Positions 12,184-22,941 of a stretch of DNA of 64,000 bases are shown one piece after another. Position 1 is the stretch's first letter; each line of letters opens with the position of its first letter. The notes beneath the pieces are model-generated. The model did not search any database, had not been told where the DNA came from, and saw nothing but the letters and a program-made list of their open reading frames with translations. Position numbers and translations under genes: made by a program. Source of the stretch: Cacajao melanocephalus (Eukaryota; Chordata; Mammalia; Primates; Pitheciidae); the NCBI GenBank assembly GCA_963573385.1, contig CAUYLG010041543.1, positions 62,001 to 126,000 on the forward strand, given 5' to 3'.

Positions 12184-12186
12184 CAG

Positions 12187-12420
12187 CAGTTTTCAAACTT
12201 TGTTTACCATGGCCATAGAAAGAAGTTTTATATCATGACCTAATGTACAAACACACACATAAATCTTAAACTTACATAAAGGATATAATACCATTGCTTT
12301 GTGGGATGGCTTCCGATATTCTGTTCTCGCCTTCACATCCTAATCCTTTAAAAATGATGGGCACTCACTAAGATGGTTTCACAGGCCATTAATGTGTCAC
12401 GACTAAGTTGAAAAACATTC
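12187..12420 (+). mobile_element. Non-autonomous hAT-type element
   Basis: It starts CAGTTTTCAAACTTTGTTTA, contains a TATATCATGACCTAATGTAC block, and ends GTCACGACTAAGTTGAAAAA. The ends are imperfect inverted repeats. This is the same family as the element at 5556-5952, but without the tandem repeat inside. It encodes no transposase. Confidence 0.6.
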
Positions 12421-12427
12421 TCTTCTA

Positions 12428-12475
12428 GACAATGGTACATATTAGGCATTCAATAAAAAGTTATTGAATGAATAA
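12428..12475 (+). repeat. MIR or L2 tail fragment
   Basis: The GGCATTCAATAAAAAGTTAT block, followed by TGAATGAATAATG, resembles the shared 3' tail of MIR and L2. It is too short to choose between them. Confidence 0.4.
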
Positions 12476-12479
12476 TGGT

Positions 12480-13555
12480 ATGCATTTTGTTAATTTAGCC
12501 TAAACTCCAGTTTGTTGTTAGCCTTGTTTTCCTTTGCCTTCTCACCTTTTGTTCTAAATCATGTCAACTTCTTACAGTGTATGTATCTTTAGAAACTGTC
12601 TTAATCTTTTCCAGAACAAGTCCTTAAGAAACACTCTGAAAGTCACACAGTAAATCAGTCAGAGCAGAGACAGGAGCGAAAAGGTCATCCCAAGGCACCC
12701 AAGGCGCTGGGAACAAGAAGCTTAACACCTGTAAAACAGACACTTCCTGTCCCACCTCTGTAACAATGTCTGCAGCACTAGGACACATGAGAGCAGATGG
12801 TGACTGGGACTAAGTGCCTGGAGCTCACCTCTAACCTTACAGGGAACACTATATACTCTTGCTTTCCATGAAGTTCTCTTGCATTTCCGACAGATGGGAG
12901 AGAGCGAGCCAGATCATTCTGAGAAACACAAAGACAGTTTTTGAAAGAGGAACAAAGGGTTCTGCAACTGACAATGAAGAATGGTGTGAGCATCTACGTG
13001 CATCACTGCGATAAAGAAGCTCATGGTCTTGAGTTTCTTTTATCTCTCTTTTCAGGGTGTAAAGTCTTTCTCAGGTCATTGAAATTGTGTGTCAACAGAA
13101 GAGCTAGCAAATATGTTGGAAGGAACTAGTTCAGGCATGTGAGAATAAACCTTATCTTTCTAACACAGGAACAAATTTAACCTTAATAAAACTTTTATTT
13201 TAAAACATTCCTGTTGGTACTATTAAACAAAACTTTCATACAAAAAGTTCTTGGATCACTTTTGGGCAAATTGCCATTCTGGCTTATCTTCAACACCCAA
13301 AGAAAGGAAAACATGTTTTAGGCCAAGCACCATGGTCCAGTTCAGTAATGCTTTCCCTGTGAGGATAGGGCTGTGGCCTAGAGAAGAGAGGGGAACGTGA
13401 CTGGTCATTGTTTTAGCTAGAAAGGGTCAAAAATAACAAGGAATGTAACTGGGCTCAATGGACCAGAAGCCAAAAATGCAGTCTAAGATTTACCTCCACA
13501 GATGTCTATAGGAACATTTGTTTTAGCAGTATGAAATCAGAAGCAGCCTGCGCGC
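12480..13555. other. Unique sequence, nothing recognised
   Basis: No firm repeat. A faint MIR-like piece (AGTCACACAGTAAATCAGTC) at about 12640 is too short to call. No frame looks coding. Confidence 0.5.
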
Positions 13556-13559
13556 TTCA

Positions 13560-13862
13560 GACTGGGGTGGATGGTTTTAAAAGGTCTCTGTGCAGCCATT
13601 CAAATTCAAACTTACAAACTCACAATGCGAGAATTCTCAACAAAATATCAAATGTAAACTGCAGGGTGAAAAACTATATACACAAAATATGAATTCAACC
13701 ATATTTTAAGCATTTACATATATTACATATGCATAGAAAAAGACTTGGAAGAAACACTCCAAAATATTAAGAGGAGCTATAAACACTGGCTAGTGAAATT
13801 AAGAATGGATATTCAATTTCTTCTTTATTCTTTTATTTTTCAAATTCCCATTATAGGCAGTT
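13560..13862 (+). repeat. LINE 3'-end-like fragment (sense)
   Basis: The order of GTGCAGCCATTCAAATTCAA, a GAAAAACTATATACACAAAA block, ATGCATAGAAAAAGACTTGG, and TTCTTCTTTATTCTTTTATT matches a common old LINE 3' end. The family is not assigned. Confidence 0.5.
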
Positions 13863-13864
13863 AT

Positions 13865-14676
13865 TTGATAGCTCGATAAGTAAAGCTATTTTTTAAAATG
13901 TAATAATGTGTTTCTTTATAAACTATAGTTCTTTTTTCATTTATTGATTGACAAACACCTGGATAAAATTTTTTCAGTTTCTTTTTAACGACAACTCCAG
14001 GGGTTAAATTGCAACTCAACAAGAACAGGCAGATTGAATGCGTCAGTGAATCACATGCAAAGTAAAAGTGAAACATAGATTCTTACCCCAGAGTATATTT
14101 GCATGAAAGAAAACCAACTTAAAAAAAACAAACTCTTATCAGAAACATTCTTTGTCTTGTATATTTTTTTCATGTGGGGTGTGTAGAATAATTTAAAACT
14201 ATAGTCCATAAGTAACACTAAAGGTTTAGATAGCCTAACCTATGCACAGTTAGTGTAAACGTCACACAGCCATGAATTCCTTGGTGCAGAGTTCCGCAGT
14301 TCTACAGCAACTCATGTCACCCAGCTGGCTACAGGCAAAACTGGGCAATAGACAAATCTTTATAGACATTTGACAAGGAAATGAAGGCTACGCAAAGAAA
14401 TGAGGCTGAGTATTCAAGCTAGGACCATGGAAAATTCACTGTGAATTAGCAGGCACACCAGCACACATGCTAAATAAAGCGTCTTCATTTTTCATGTGGT
14501 TTCTAGTTACTTTGTCACTTTCCTGAACTATGTGGATACCACCAAAGGCTCAGTGTTGCACTGCCAGGAGGTACAGGAAGGAAAAAGGCAGGTTAATGTG
14601 TTTTATCATTTATTTCTCTGACTTTATATATTAGGTGATTACGGTAAAAAACAAAGCAAACAAGGGAAAGAAAAAA
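13865..14676. other. Unique sequence, nothing recognised
   Basis: No repeat, RNA gene or convincing frame recognised. Confidence 0.5.
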
Positions 14677-14899
14677 TAGATTTTTTATCTCTTTTTTTTT
14701 TAATTTATTTATTTATTTTTTTTTGAAAGAAAGAAAAAGAGAGGAAAGAAAGTGAGAGTGAAAGAAAGAAAGAAAAAGAATGTACGAGAGAAAGAAAGAG
14801 GAAGAAAAAGAGGGAGAACACAATTATTGGCATAATAGAGGTTTTTAATACCCATTTTTAGACTGCATTCTAGCCTGGGCAGTAGATTTTTTATCTCTT
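14677..14899 (-). mobile_element. Retroposed insert with 17-bp target duplication
   Basis: TAGATTTTTTATCTCTT occurs exactly at 14677-14693 and again at 14883-14899. Between them, read on the minus strand, is an Alu-antisense-like start (CCCAGGCTAGAATGCAGTC), then a short unidentified part, a long CTTT-rich tract and an A/TAAA-rich tail. The minus-strand target reads TT/AAGAGATAAAA, as expected for the L1 endonuclease. This is an RNA copied and inserted by L1 machinery. The source transcript is unknown. Confidence 0.75.
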
Positions 14900-15103
14900 A
14901 ATCGAAATAACACAACATTTAATAAAGCAGGTGTGCATAGCCAATTTTAAATACTAATATGTGGGCAAGTCATCTCAATCCTTTGATAAGCACTGCTAAA
15001 ATTAAAAAAAAAATTCTCAGTAAGGAGGATGGACCTTGCTAAGTACATCATTTACTATATGGTAGTCTTGTGCCCTGATTTCAGTTAAATGTTTCTATAA
15101 ATA
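14900..15103. other. Unique spacer between two retroinsertions
   Basis: Nothing recognised. Confidence 0.5.
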
Positions 15104-15214
15104 ATTTTAAAGACTGCATAGTATTCCACGGTGCATATGTACCACATTTTCTTTATCCAGTCTATCACTGATGGGCATTTAGGTTAGTTCCATGTCTTTG
15201 CTGTTGTGAATAGT
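15104..15214 (-). mobile_element. L1 5' segment, inverted by twin priming
   Basis: On the plus strand it reads as the reverse complement of late L1 ORF2 (CTGCATAGTATTCCACGGTG, then a CAGTCTATCACTGATGGGCA block). It is joined directly to a sense 3' segment at 15215, giving the classic inverted-plus-sense structure made by twin priming during L1 insertion. Confidence 0.9.
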
Positions 15215-15516
15215 GAGGCCATTATCCTTAGAAAACTAACATAGGAACAGAAAGCCAAACACTGAATGTTCTCATTTATAAGTGGGAGCTGAATGATGAG
15301 AATACATGGACACATAGAGGGGAACAACACACACCAGGGCCTTTTGGAGGGTGAAGGGTGGGAGGAGGGAGAGGATCAGAAAAAATAACTAATGGGATAC
15401 TAAGCTTAATACCTGGGTATTGAAATAATCTGTACAACAAATCCCCATGACACAAGTTTACCTATGTAACCTGAACTTGTATCCTTGATCTTATGATAAA
15501 AGTTAAAAAAAAAAAA
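15215..15516 (+). mobile_element. L1 3' end, primate-age family
   Basis: It begins AGGCCATTATCC and follows the end of ORF2 and the 3' UTR (ATGTTCTCATTTATAAGTGG, GGGTGGGAGGAGGGAGAGGA, GACACAAGTTTACCTATGTA), ending in an A12 tail. Low divergence from modern L1 points to an L1PB/L1PA or late L1MA family. It is too short to be active. Confidence 0.92.
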
Positions 15517-15519
15517 GCT

Positions 15520-16285
15520 AAAGGAACTTCAAATGCTATCACAAACTGGATGGAAATATGTTTACTTTGGAACAACACACAAGGCATAATGACTGACTAG
15601 GATCTAACCACTGGATTTTCTTTTCTATATTGGGAAAGCGAACTTTTTCAACATCTGCCAGTCTTTGGCTAAGATATTGGCTACTGAATTTGGAACTGAC
15701 ACTTGAGCTGTTGAGAGTACACGCTGGAGGAAAGAGAAGAAAATCCGAATGGAAGAGGAGACGGGGCTGAGTTTGGGCTCTGTCTGGATTTCCACCCTCA
15801 AAGAAAGGATTACTGTCTCAACTCATGAGTAAAAGTGAAGAAGAGCAAACTTCCAAGTTAATTAGAAGAACTTGGTTTGGAAACAAGATTTTGAATCCTC
15901 CATGGCTGTGAAGACTTCCCTTGGCATCCACCTTCCGATGAGGACCTCACAGAAGTCTCAAGATGGAAAAGTGGATTTCTCCGTAAGTCTACACTGATAT
16001 AGATAAATAAATACATGAGTAAACAAACAAATAAATAGAGAAGAAAAGAAAACTCTTCCTCAAGGTAGAATGGATGTTAAAACTGGTGGGTGAAAATTTA
16101 AGGAGGAAAAGACGTTTGTATGGTCTCAAGGTATTTCCTCCTATATAACATATATTAATTACAAAGAAGAAAATACTAACTTTCCAATGAGAAAACCTGA
16201 CAGCACCTTAACCAAGTAATTAAAACTAACATCCTCAATAATGGAGTAAAGTGGCATCATGTGCTTCTTGATACGAGGCACAGAG
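15520..16285. other. Unique sequence with a short TAAA-rich patch
   Basis: An A-rich patch with ATAAATAA words lies at about 15998-16042. Otherwise nothing was recognised. Confidence 0.5.
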
Positions 16286-16289
16286 AAGG

Positions 16290-16715
16290 ACACAAGATCG
16301 TTGATGTGGTATTCCTTCTGAAGGTGCATCACCTGAACATAACATTGAGGAAACATCAGAAATACACACTAGAGACATTCTACAAAATAATTGGCTTGTA
16401 TCCTCCAAAAATACAAAGGTCAAGAAACACAAAGAAAGGCTGAGAAACTGTTTCTGAATAAAGGAGCCTAATGAGACATGACAACCAAATGTAGCATGAT
16501 ATCCTGGAATGGATCCTAATTGGGAAAAAGAATTGCTACCAAAGACGTGATTGGACAATGGACAAAACTTGAATAGAGGATGTCAATTAGATAATAGTAT
16601 ATATCAATGTTGAATTTTCTGGGTTTGGTAACCAGGCTGTAGTTATGTAAGAGGCTGTCTTTGTTCTTAGGATATACACACCATAACACTTTGGAATGAG
16701 GGTATAAAAGACAGC
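16290..16715 (+). repeat. Unassigned old interspersed repeat, 3' part
   Basis: The run CTAGAGACATTCTACAAAAT, GACATGACAACCAAATGTAG, ATTAGATAATAGTATATATC, then GGCTGTCTTTGTTCTTAGGA matches a well-known common mammalian repeat 3' part. I cannot name its family from memory. It is on the plus strand in the usual orientation. Confidence 0.6.
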
Positions 16716-16743
16716 AAGGTGGGTGACAGAGACTTAGTGGTAT

Positions 16744-18060
16744 AAAAAAAAGCATTTTCTCTACACTAGAATTCCTTCCTGGCTATACCAGAGACAGGCC
16801 AGTGAGGTTAAGCCAAATGGCCAGTGAGGCTCAGTGCATTCACCTGAGGAAGAAAAGGTAAATAAAAGGTACACATATATTAGTAAAAACACATGGCAGA
16901 GTCATCTGTGGGTCTGGAGGAGTTTCTATAACCTTAGCACTTGTGTATCAGAGTCTGGCTTATCATGGAAACTCCTACACATTAGTTAGGATATTTTCCA
17001 TGATTCAAAATATATTCATTCTATTTCAATGGCTCCCCAAGTCTTAACTCATTCTAGCATCAACTCTAAAGTCCAGAGTCTCATCTAAATATCATCTAAA
17101 TCAGACATGAGTGAGACTTGAGGTATGATTCATCCTGAGACAGAAGTCCTCTCCAGCTGTGAACCTGCGAAACCAAAGTATGTGCTCCCAAAATTCAATG
17201 GGGAGAAAGACACAGGATACACATTCCCATTCCAAAAAGGAGAAATAGGAAAGAAGAAGAGGGTAAAGGATATTGAGCAAGTCCAAATTTAGCAAGACAA
17301 ATTTAATCAGACTTTGTGATTGAGAATAATCCTTTTTGGTTTGATGCTGTGCCCTTCACGCCCACTGGAGTGGTGGTGGTCCAGTCCCTAAAGCTCCAGG
17401 TGATCCTGAACCACCTCGAATGTTCCACAGGGTAATCCTGGCCCCAAGACTTTGGTGGAAGGTTGTCTGGCCTGTTGAAACTGAGATGGTGGCCCTGATC
17501 TCTGAATTGTCTTTGCAGGCTCTTTTTCCCTTTTCTTAAGAATAGTACATGCTCACAGCCAAATAGTTCTATGGTCCAGGGTCCAGGCCAAACATGCCTA
17601 AGAAATCCAGTAGGCTTCCTTCATTCAGTCCTGTTTTGTCTGTCCCTCTGAATTCCAACTGGCAGTGTCTTTGCTGGTATGATTCCAATATATTCCTGGC
17701 TTTGCTAAGACCCCACTAGAACTGCCCTTAAAGTCTAGAATTCTAGCACACACCCCATAACTCTTCTAGCCTCTACCTTTTGCTCAGTTCCAAAGCCACT
17801 TCCATACTTTGAGATACTTGTTACAGTAGCACCTCACTTCTTGGTACCAAAAAAAGTCACTAGTAGGGCCAAGTCAGACATGATGCTGAAAACCATTTTC
17901 TCTCTACACTGGAATTCCTCCCTGGCCACATCAGAGAGAGGCCAGTTGAATATGCAAACAAGAAGGAACACAAAGGAACCAAGGCTTTCCTTCTCTCACC
18001 CTCCTGTCAGACTCCCTTACGCCAAAGATGGTCTCTGATTGCCGATCCTGAAAACTTTCT
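16744..18060 (-). mobile_element. ERVL/MaLR-like relic with partial LTRs (antisense)
   Basis: A block of about 60 bp is present twice in direct orientation, at 16744-16806 and 17889-17949 (both contain a TTCTCT..ACACT.GAATTCC core). Between the copies lies sequence like the antisense internal part of MaLR/ERVL elements (AACTCATTCTAGCATCAACT, then AGTCCAGAGTCTCATCT). A TTGGTACCAAAAAAAGTCAC boundary near 17840 looks like the internal/LTR junction. I infer an antisense endogenous retrovirus relic with damaged LTRs. No retroviral reading frame survives. The family is not assigned. Confidence 0.5.
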
Positions 18061-18061
18061 T

Positions 18062-18300
18062 CAGGGGAGATGGGTTATAAGAAGGTAAAGACAGAGAACA
18101 AATTGTTCTTTGGCAATATATAGAGACTTATACTTAAAAATTTTCAGCACCTAGCCATGATTCTCATTCAAATTCCTCTTTTTACAATTGGGAAAAGTAA
18201 GGAGTCGAACAGAAAGGTAAAGTGACTTTCTCAGTCTTAATCTTGTGCCTGGAACCCTTGTCTCTTAAAAACAAAACAACAACAACAAAAAACAAAACTA
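18062..18300. other. Unique sequence with a short AAC-rich patch
   Basis: A CAACAACAACAA-type patch lies at about 18268-18298. A faint MIR-like piece around 18165-18240 is too weak to call. Confidence 0.5.
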
Positions 18301-18379
18301 TTATCATTTGAATAGAAACAGAACATTTATGTGGTTAAAATAATTCAAAAAGTTCAAAAGAGCATATCACGAAAAATGA

Positions 18380-18718
18380 GTCTCCCTAGAGTGTGACCCT
18401 CATTAAAACCTTATTTATCCTCCCAGAAATGTTCCTGGTACACACATGCATATATACCTGTGTATCCTTTTTTATCATAGAAGATGATTCATATGATAAT
18501 TCTATCTTTCTCATTTTGTTTGGCCTTTAATTTGAACTCTTCATATCAATATAGTCAAATTTACTGTCCTCTTCTGAAGGGGTTACACAGTATTCCATTG
18601 TTCTTATTCCATTTATAATTTATTAAAGCATTCCTCTAGTGAAAGACTTTTAGTTCTTTGGTCTTATAAACTATGCTGTACTAGTGGAATGTATGTATTT
18701 TAACAATGTGCATCTTTT
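18380..18718 (-). repeat. LINE fragment (antisense)
   Basis: On the plus strand it contains TTACACAGTATTCCATTGTT, a TTATAAACTATGCTGTA block and ATCTTTTGATACACTTCTG. These are the antisense of a late-ORF2 region of an old L1 or related LINE. Confidence 0.6.
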
Positions 18719-18721
18719 GAT

Positions 18722-18998
18722 ACACTTCTGTCATTTTGTTTTTCTGAAAACTTTGTCTTTAGCAACCACTCCCGTATCATTCTTTACTCCCTTGCCTGGC
18801 ATTAGTTTCTCTTGTAGATTTATTACTTTCCCAAATAGTATGTACTTGATTATTTATTTTTTTGTCATTTATGTCTGTTGACTAGAGTGGAAGCTCCATG
18901 GGATTAGGAACTTCGTTTTATGCACTGCTATATCCTTAGCCCAGAGAACAGTGACTTGTTCCTCATAGATGTTTAATAAATATTTGATGAATAAATTA
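18722..18998 (+). repeat. L2 LINE 3' end (sense)
   Basis: GTGGAAGCTCCATGGGATTA, then CACTGCTATATCCTTAGCCC, and AATAAATATTTGATGAATAA are the standard L2 3' tail. Confidence 0.85.
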
Positions 18999-19004
18999 AT
19001 ACAT

Positions 19005-19845
19005 GCTTTGCACACTTGACTATTAGATTTTTTTCTTGGGATTCATAAGAGTGCATTATATAGTAATTAAATGAGCCTTTGTCATTTGTGTTACCATTAT
19101 ACTTTCCAGTGTATTTATTTAACTTTGTTGATGGCATTATATTTTTGCCGTAAAGAAATGTTATGTAGCCAAACATATCTGTTATTTGTTTGATAGCTTT
19201 TGGGTTTTGTGTCTTGCTTAGAAAGGCCTTATGCACTCCAGAGTTATTTTTAAAAACTTGTCTGGTACTTTAATGGTTTGTTTTTATGTTGGAGTCTTGA
19301 TTCATTTGAAATTTATTTTGGCATAAGTAGTGACTGTGCATTCAGCTTTGTTATTTTTCCCAAATAGACCATTGACCCAATATTAATTAAAGAATAATCC
19401 ATCCTTTTCTCATTATTCTGAATGCCATCTTTATCATATACCAAATTCTCATAAATATTTACATCTATATTTTCCAGTCCCTATTCTCTCTTGTTCATTT
19501 GTCTGCCTATTTCTGTGAGTATGAATTTCTTCTAATTCACCTTGCTTTATAGTGCGTTTTAACATTTGTGATAAGACTGGGCTCTCCCCTTTGTCTCCTT
19601 TCCACTATAATTTTCCTATCAATTCTCACTTGGTTATTTTTCCATAAGAACATTAGAAGCCACTGAACCAGTCAATCCACTGTTGAAAAATTCCCTTAAT
19701 ATTTTACTGAGGTCAGATTATCATATAGATTAATTTAGGAAGCAATGACATCAATAAAAGAACTTAGCTCTCTTGTGTCCTGAACGTTCTTTATGCTCTC
19801 CTAACGTCCTTGATATACATGAATAATTTTCCTCAGTGGGACGAA
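19005..19845 (-). repeat. Old L1 LINE fragment (antisense)
   Basis: On the plus strand the order GATAGCTTTTGGGTTTTGTG, TCATTTGAAATTTATTTTGG, CCATCCTTTTCTCATTATTC, TCTTGTTCATTTGTCTGCCT and TATAGATTAATTTAGGAAGC matches the reverse complement of an old L1. Heavily decayed. Confidence 0.85.
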
Positions 19846-19869
19846 TGAACGAGACTCTTAAACTAAAAC

Positions 19870-20440
19870 TAAAACAAAACCTTCTGTTCCAATTATCTAT
19901 TACTGTGAAGCAGCACCATACCACCCCAAAATTTAATGCCTTAAAATGGCAACCACTTTTATTATGTCTGATGATTTTGCGGGCCAGGAATTCAAGCAGG
20001 GCTTCATTGGGTGGTTCTTCTGCCTTCATGTGGTGTTACTTGAGGACACTCAGTGAAGTTCAGCTGGTGGCTGGGCTGGGCTGGAAGTACAAGATGGCTT
20101 CATCCACTTGTTTGACACCTTGGCAAGGATGACAGGAAGGCTGAGCTGAGCTGGGATTATCTCCCAGAGTTCCTAGATGTGGCCTCTCCAGCATGGCAGC
20201 TTCAGGGTAGTTGGAATTTTTAGATGGTGACTCAGGCTCCAAAAGCAGGTGTTCCAGAGAACAAGGAGGAGGCTGCATGGCCTGTAATGGCCTAGCCTCA
20301 GAAGTTTTGCTGTTTTCTCTCGGTCAATGAGGTCACAAGCCTGCTCAAATTCAAGGGGAGGGGATATGGACCTTTACCTCTTGATGGGAGAATGCCAAAG
20401 AATTTGTGACCGCATTTAAAAACTACCATTCCTTCTAATA
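19870..20440 (-). mobile_element. MaLR-type LTR (MLT1-like), antisense
   Basis: The blocks ATTATCTATTACTGTGAAGC, CCAAAATTTAATGCCTTAAA, GCGGGCCAGGAATTCAAGCA, GGTCACAAGCCTGCTCAAAT and AGGGGAGGGGATATGGACCT occur in the order of the reverse complement of a MaLR-type LTR. The sense copy at 2466-2948 looks like the same family. It is longer than that copy and close to full length. Confidence 0.65.
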
Positions 20441-20982
20441 GTAGAAAACTAGACAATTTTCTCATTAGCTTAACAACTCAAGACTTTTCCACAATCTTTT
20501 TTCTACTCCCCTCATTTCTCTCACTGGAAACGTTGACATAATTCAAAACCATAAGTATTTTATTTTTGAAAACACATTTTCAGTTGAGTTGTATTCTTTG
20601 CCCATTTGCATGGGGATGGCCAGGGCGCTCAGCATGACTTTGGCTTTATCTGTCCATTCTTTCTGCAACCCACTTCTGGCCACTTTACAGCTTGCTGGTG
20701 CCTCCACCAGAGGGTGGCAGGAGCAGAGAAAGTGAGCTCAGGTTTGTCCATTAAAAAAACTTGTTATTTGGCAGCAGTTTTGCATAAAGGCAGAAAGCAC
20801 ATTAAAACTAAAAGTACATATTTTGAGGATTAACAGTGAAACTCAACCACTCATTACAAAGAACATCAGAGCTGGCCTTTCTTTCTACTAATCCAAGGCC
20901 TTATTTCAAAGACCCCTAAAGACACACTCCAGTAATCCCCTTCATGCCTTCCTAGATTATTTCTTTCTCTTCTAAATTCCTG
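20441..20982. other. Unique sequence, nothing recognised
   Basis: No repeat or convincing frame recognised. Confidence 0.5.
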
Positions 20983-20984
20983 TG

Positions 20985-21178
20985 ATAATAGCACCACTTA
21001 TTAATTATCTGCTGTGCCAGGTGCTTTACACATGTTTATTATTGCATTTAACCCTAACAGCACTCCAAGGATAAGAACTGTTATGCTGATTTTTAAGCCA
21101 AGAGCACTCCTGCCCATTGAAATTAGCTACCAAGGTTCACAGAGCTAAAACATAGCGAAGTCTATTTGCTACACCCTT
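20985..21178 (-). repeat. MIR SINE fragment (antisense)
   Basis: GTGCCAGGTGCTTTACACAT, a TTTAACCCTAACAGCACTCC block and a GTTCACAGAGCTAAAACATA block follow the MIR reverse complement. Confidence 0.65.
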
Positions 21179-21197
21179 ATCTCAGGTGTGTTCAGTA

Positions 21198-21338
21198 GAC
21201 CAGCAGCATCAGCATCACCTGGGAGCTTGTTAGAAGTGCAGAACCTCAGGTCCATTACCAGATTTTCTGTAAAAAGCTGCATTTTAAGATCTCCAGGCAA
21301 TGCATATTCACATTAAAGTTTTTGAAGCCCTGCTCTTT
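21198..21338. mobile_element. MER5A-like hAT element 1 of the cluster
   Basis: CCAGCAGCATCAGCATCACC, then TGGGAGCTTGTTAGAAGTGC, is diagnostic of MER5A, a small non-autonomous hAT element. The right end is decayed. MER5A is nearly self-complementary, so strand is left open. Confidence 0.8.
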
Positions 21339-21349
21339 ATCCTGCTTCT

Positions 21350-21536
21350 CAAACATTCCTGCACACTGGAATCCCATGGAGAACTGCTTTTTACTGATAC
21401 ATAATAATTGTTCTTGAAGAACTTTTTAAAAATGCCAGAGTGCTTTTTCTTCCTCCTGGGGTGCAACCTGGGCATCAAAAGTTTTCAAAGCTCCCCAGGT
21501 AGTTCTATTATGCAGCAAAATTTAAGAACCACTGTT
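21350..21536. mobile_element. MER5-like hAT element 2 of the cluster
   Basis: It runs from TTCTCAAACATTCCTGCACA to AGCTCCCCAGGTAGTTCTAT and ends TTTAAGAACCACTG, as MER5 elements do. Confidence 0.7.
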
Positions 21537-21734
21537 TTATATAGCTCACTTGGTACTAAGCATATTCTATATCCGGTATAGTCGCTTATCATCATTTTTA
21601 TACATATCATATGTCCCCAACATGAATATATTTCATATATCAGCTGTCTTTACAGAGTAGTGGTTTCTTGCACAAAATATGCACTCACTAAACATTTGCT
21701 GCTATTGCTGTTGTTGAAAATGGTGCTTAATTGG

Positions 21735-21816
21735 TCTGTGGTGGGGCTCGAACATCAGTATTTTTGAAAGAGCACCTCACGTGATTCTATTGTGCAGACA
21801 AGGTTGAGAACCATTG
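21735..21816. mobile_element. MER5-like hAT element 3 of the cluster, 3' half
   Basis: GGTGGGGCTCGAACATCAGT, then ACGTGATTCTATTGTGCAGA and GGTTGAGAACCATTG, match the second half of a MER5 element. The first half is missing. Confidence 0.7.
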
Positions 21817-21819
21817 GGT

Positions 21820-22850
21820 TGGCTCCTACAGCTCCAGCTGATGGTTGCTATAGAGAAATTTGGGTGGAGGAATGCCAAGTGTCCTGATTTTTGAAGAAGA
21901 TCCTTAAAACCCAGATTTTCATAATAACTGTTGACAACAAATTCAGGTTTTTGAAAAAACTGTGTGAACAAAATAAACCACATCTGCTGGTCATGTGTGC
22001 CTGCACATACATGAGCATATGCTTGTAAATAGATATGGGATACTCAATAGATTTATGGTTATGCACTTGGAAATTCATAACTCTAAGTCTGATTATTATA
22101 AATGCCACCACTACTGCTGCCTTGGAAAAATACACCATCATCATTGCATAACCATCTAGCTTAAAAAAGAGTCACCATATTGTTTCTGTCGATATACATA
22201 ATACACAGCCCAAAATAGAGACTGTGAAGTCTTGGAGAATAATAATCTGTGCCTCATTTTGTTCTATGCAATGCCTAAATATGCCAGCAGAATCAGAGGA
22301 TGTGTCCCAAAAAGTGGGGGCAGGAGGGATTTTGAAATTCTGGGAAGAAAGACAGCCTGTAAGAGCAGGGCACTATTGTCATGAATTCTACCCACTGCCT
22401 GAGCAACATTCAGTGATTAAGGAAAACCAAAGAAAGGAGACCCAGGAAGATAAACTAGAACAAAAATAAAGGTATGAAGGAGAAATATAGCCAGAAGAAA
22501 ACTTCCCATCTGGTTTCTTCACCACCAGTGGCTCCTTACATATGGATTTGTTTGCCAGAGCTAATAAACAGTTAGGGTCTCTAATGATGCTAAGGTGGGT
22601 GGTAATGGCACTGGGGGCTTACGTCATGCAGCCAATGATGTGTTGAGTGAAATACACCACGTGTTGAATTTGCTAGCATCAGCACCTTCTGCCGATTTAA
22701 CTTATGGGCAGTTGATAGCAGGCCCAACACCCAATACTACTTGTGCATATCCTTGTTTTCATTTCATAAAGCAAGAATAAAAGAGAGTATCAACATCAAA
22801 GTAAATACTGATGATAGTAATATTGACGATGTTACTTTCACCACCAATAA
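21820..22850. other. Unique sequence, nothing recognised
   Basis: No repeat or coding pattern recognised. A short (ATA/ACC)-rich stretch of GATGATAGTAATATTGACGA type lies near 22810. Confidence 0.5.
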
Positions 22851-22854
22851 TAAT

Positions 22855-22941
22855 AGCAGTTATCAATAACTGAATGCTTACAATGGGCCAAAGACTGTGC
22901 TAAACACCTTACGTATTATATCTCATTTATTCTCAACACAA
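22855..22941 (-). repeat. MIR SINE, left part, split by L2
   Basis: CTTACAATGGGCCAAAGACT, then CTCATTTATTCTCAACACAA, is the MIR reverse complement. The rest of the element is found at 23537-23650, after an L2. Confidence 0.65.
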
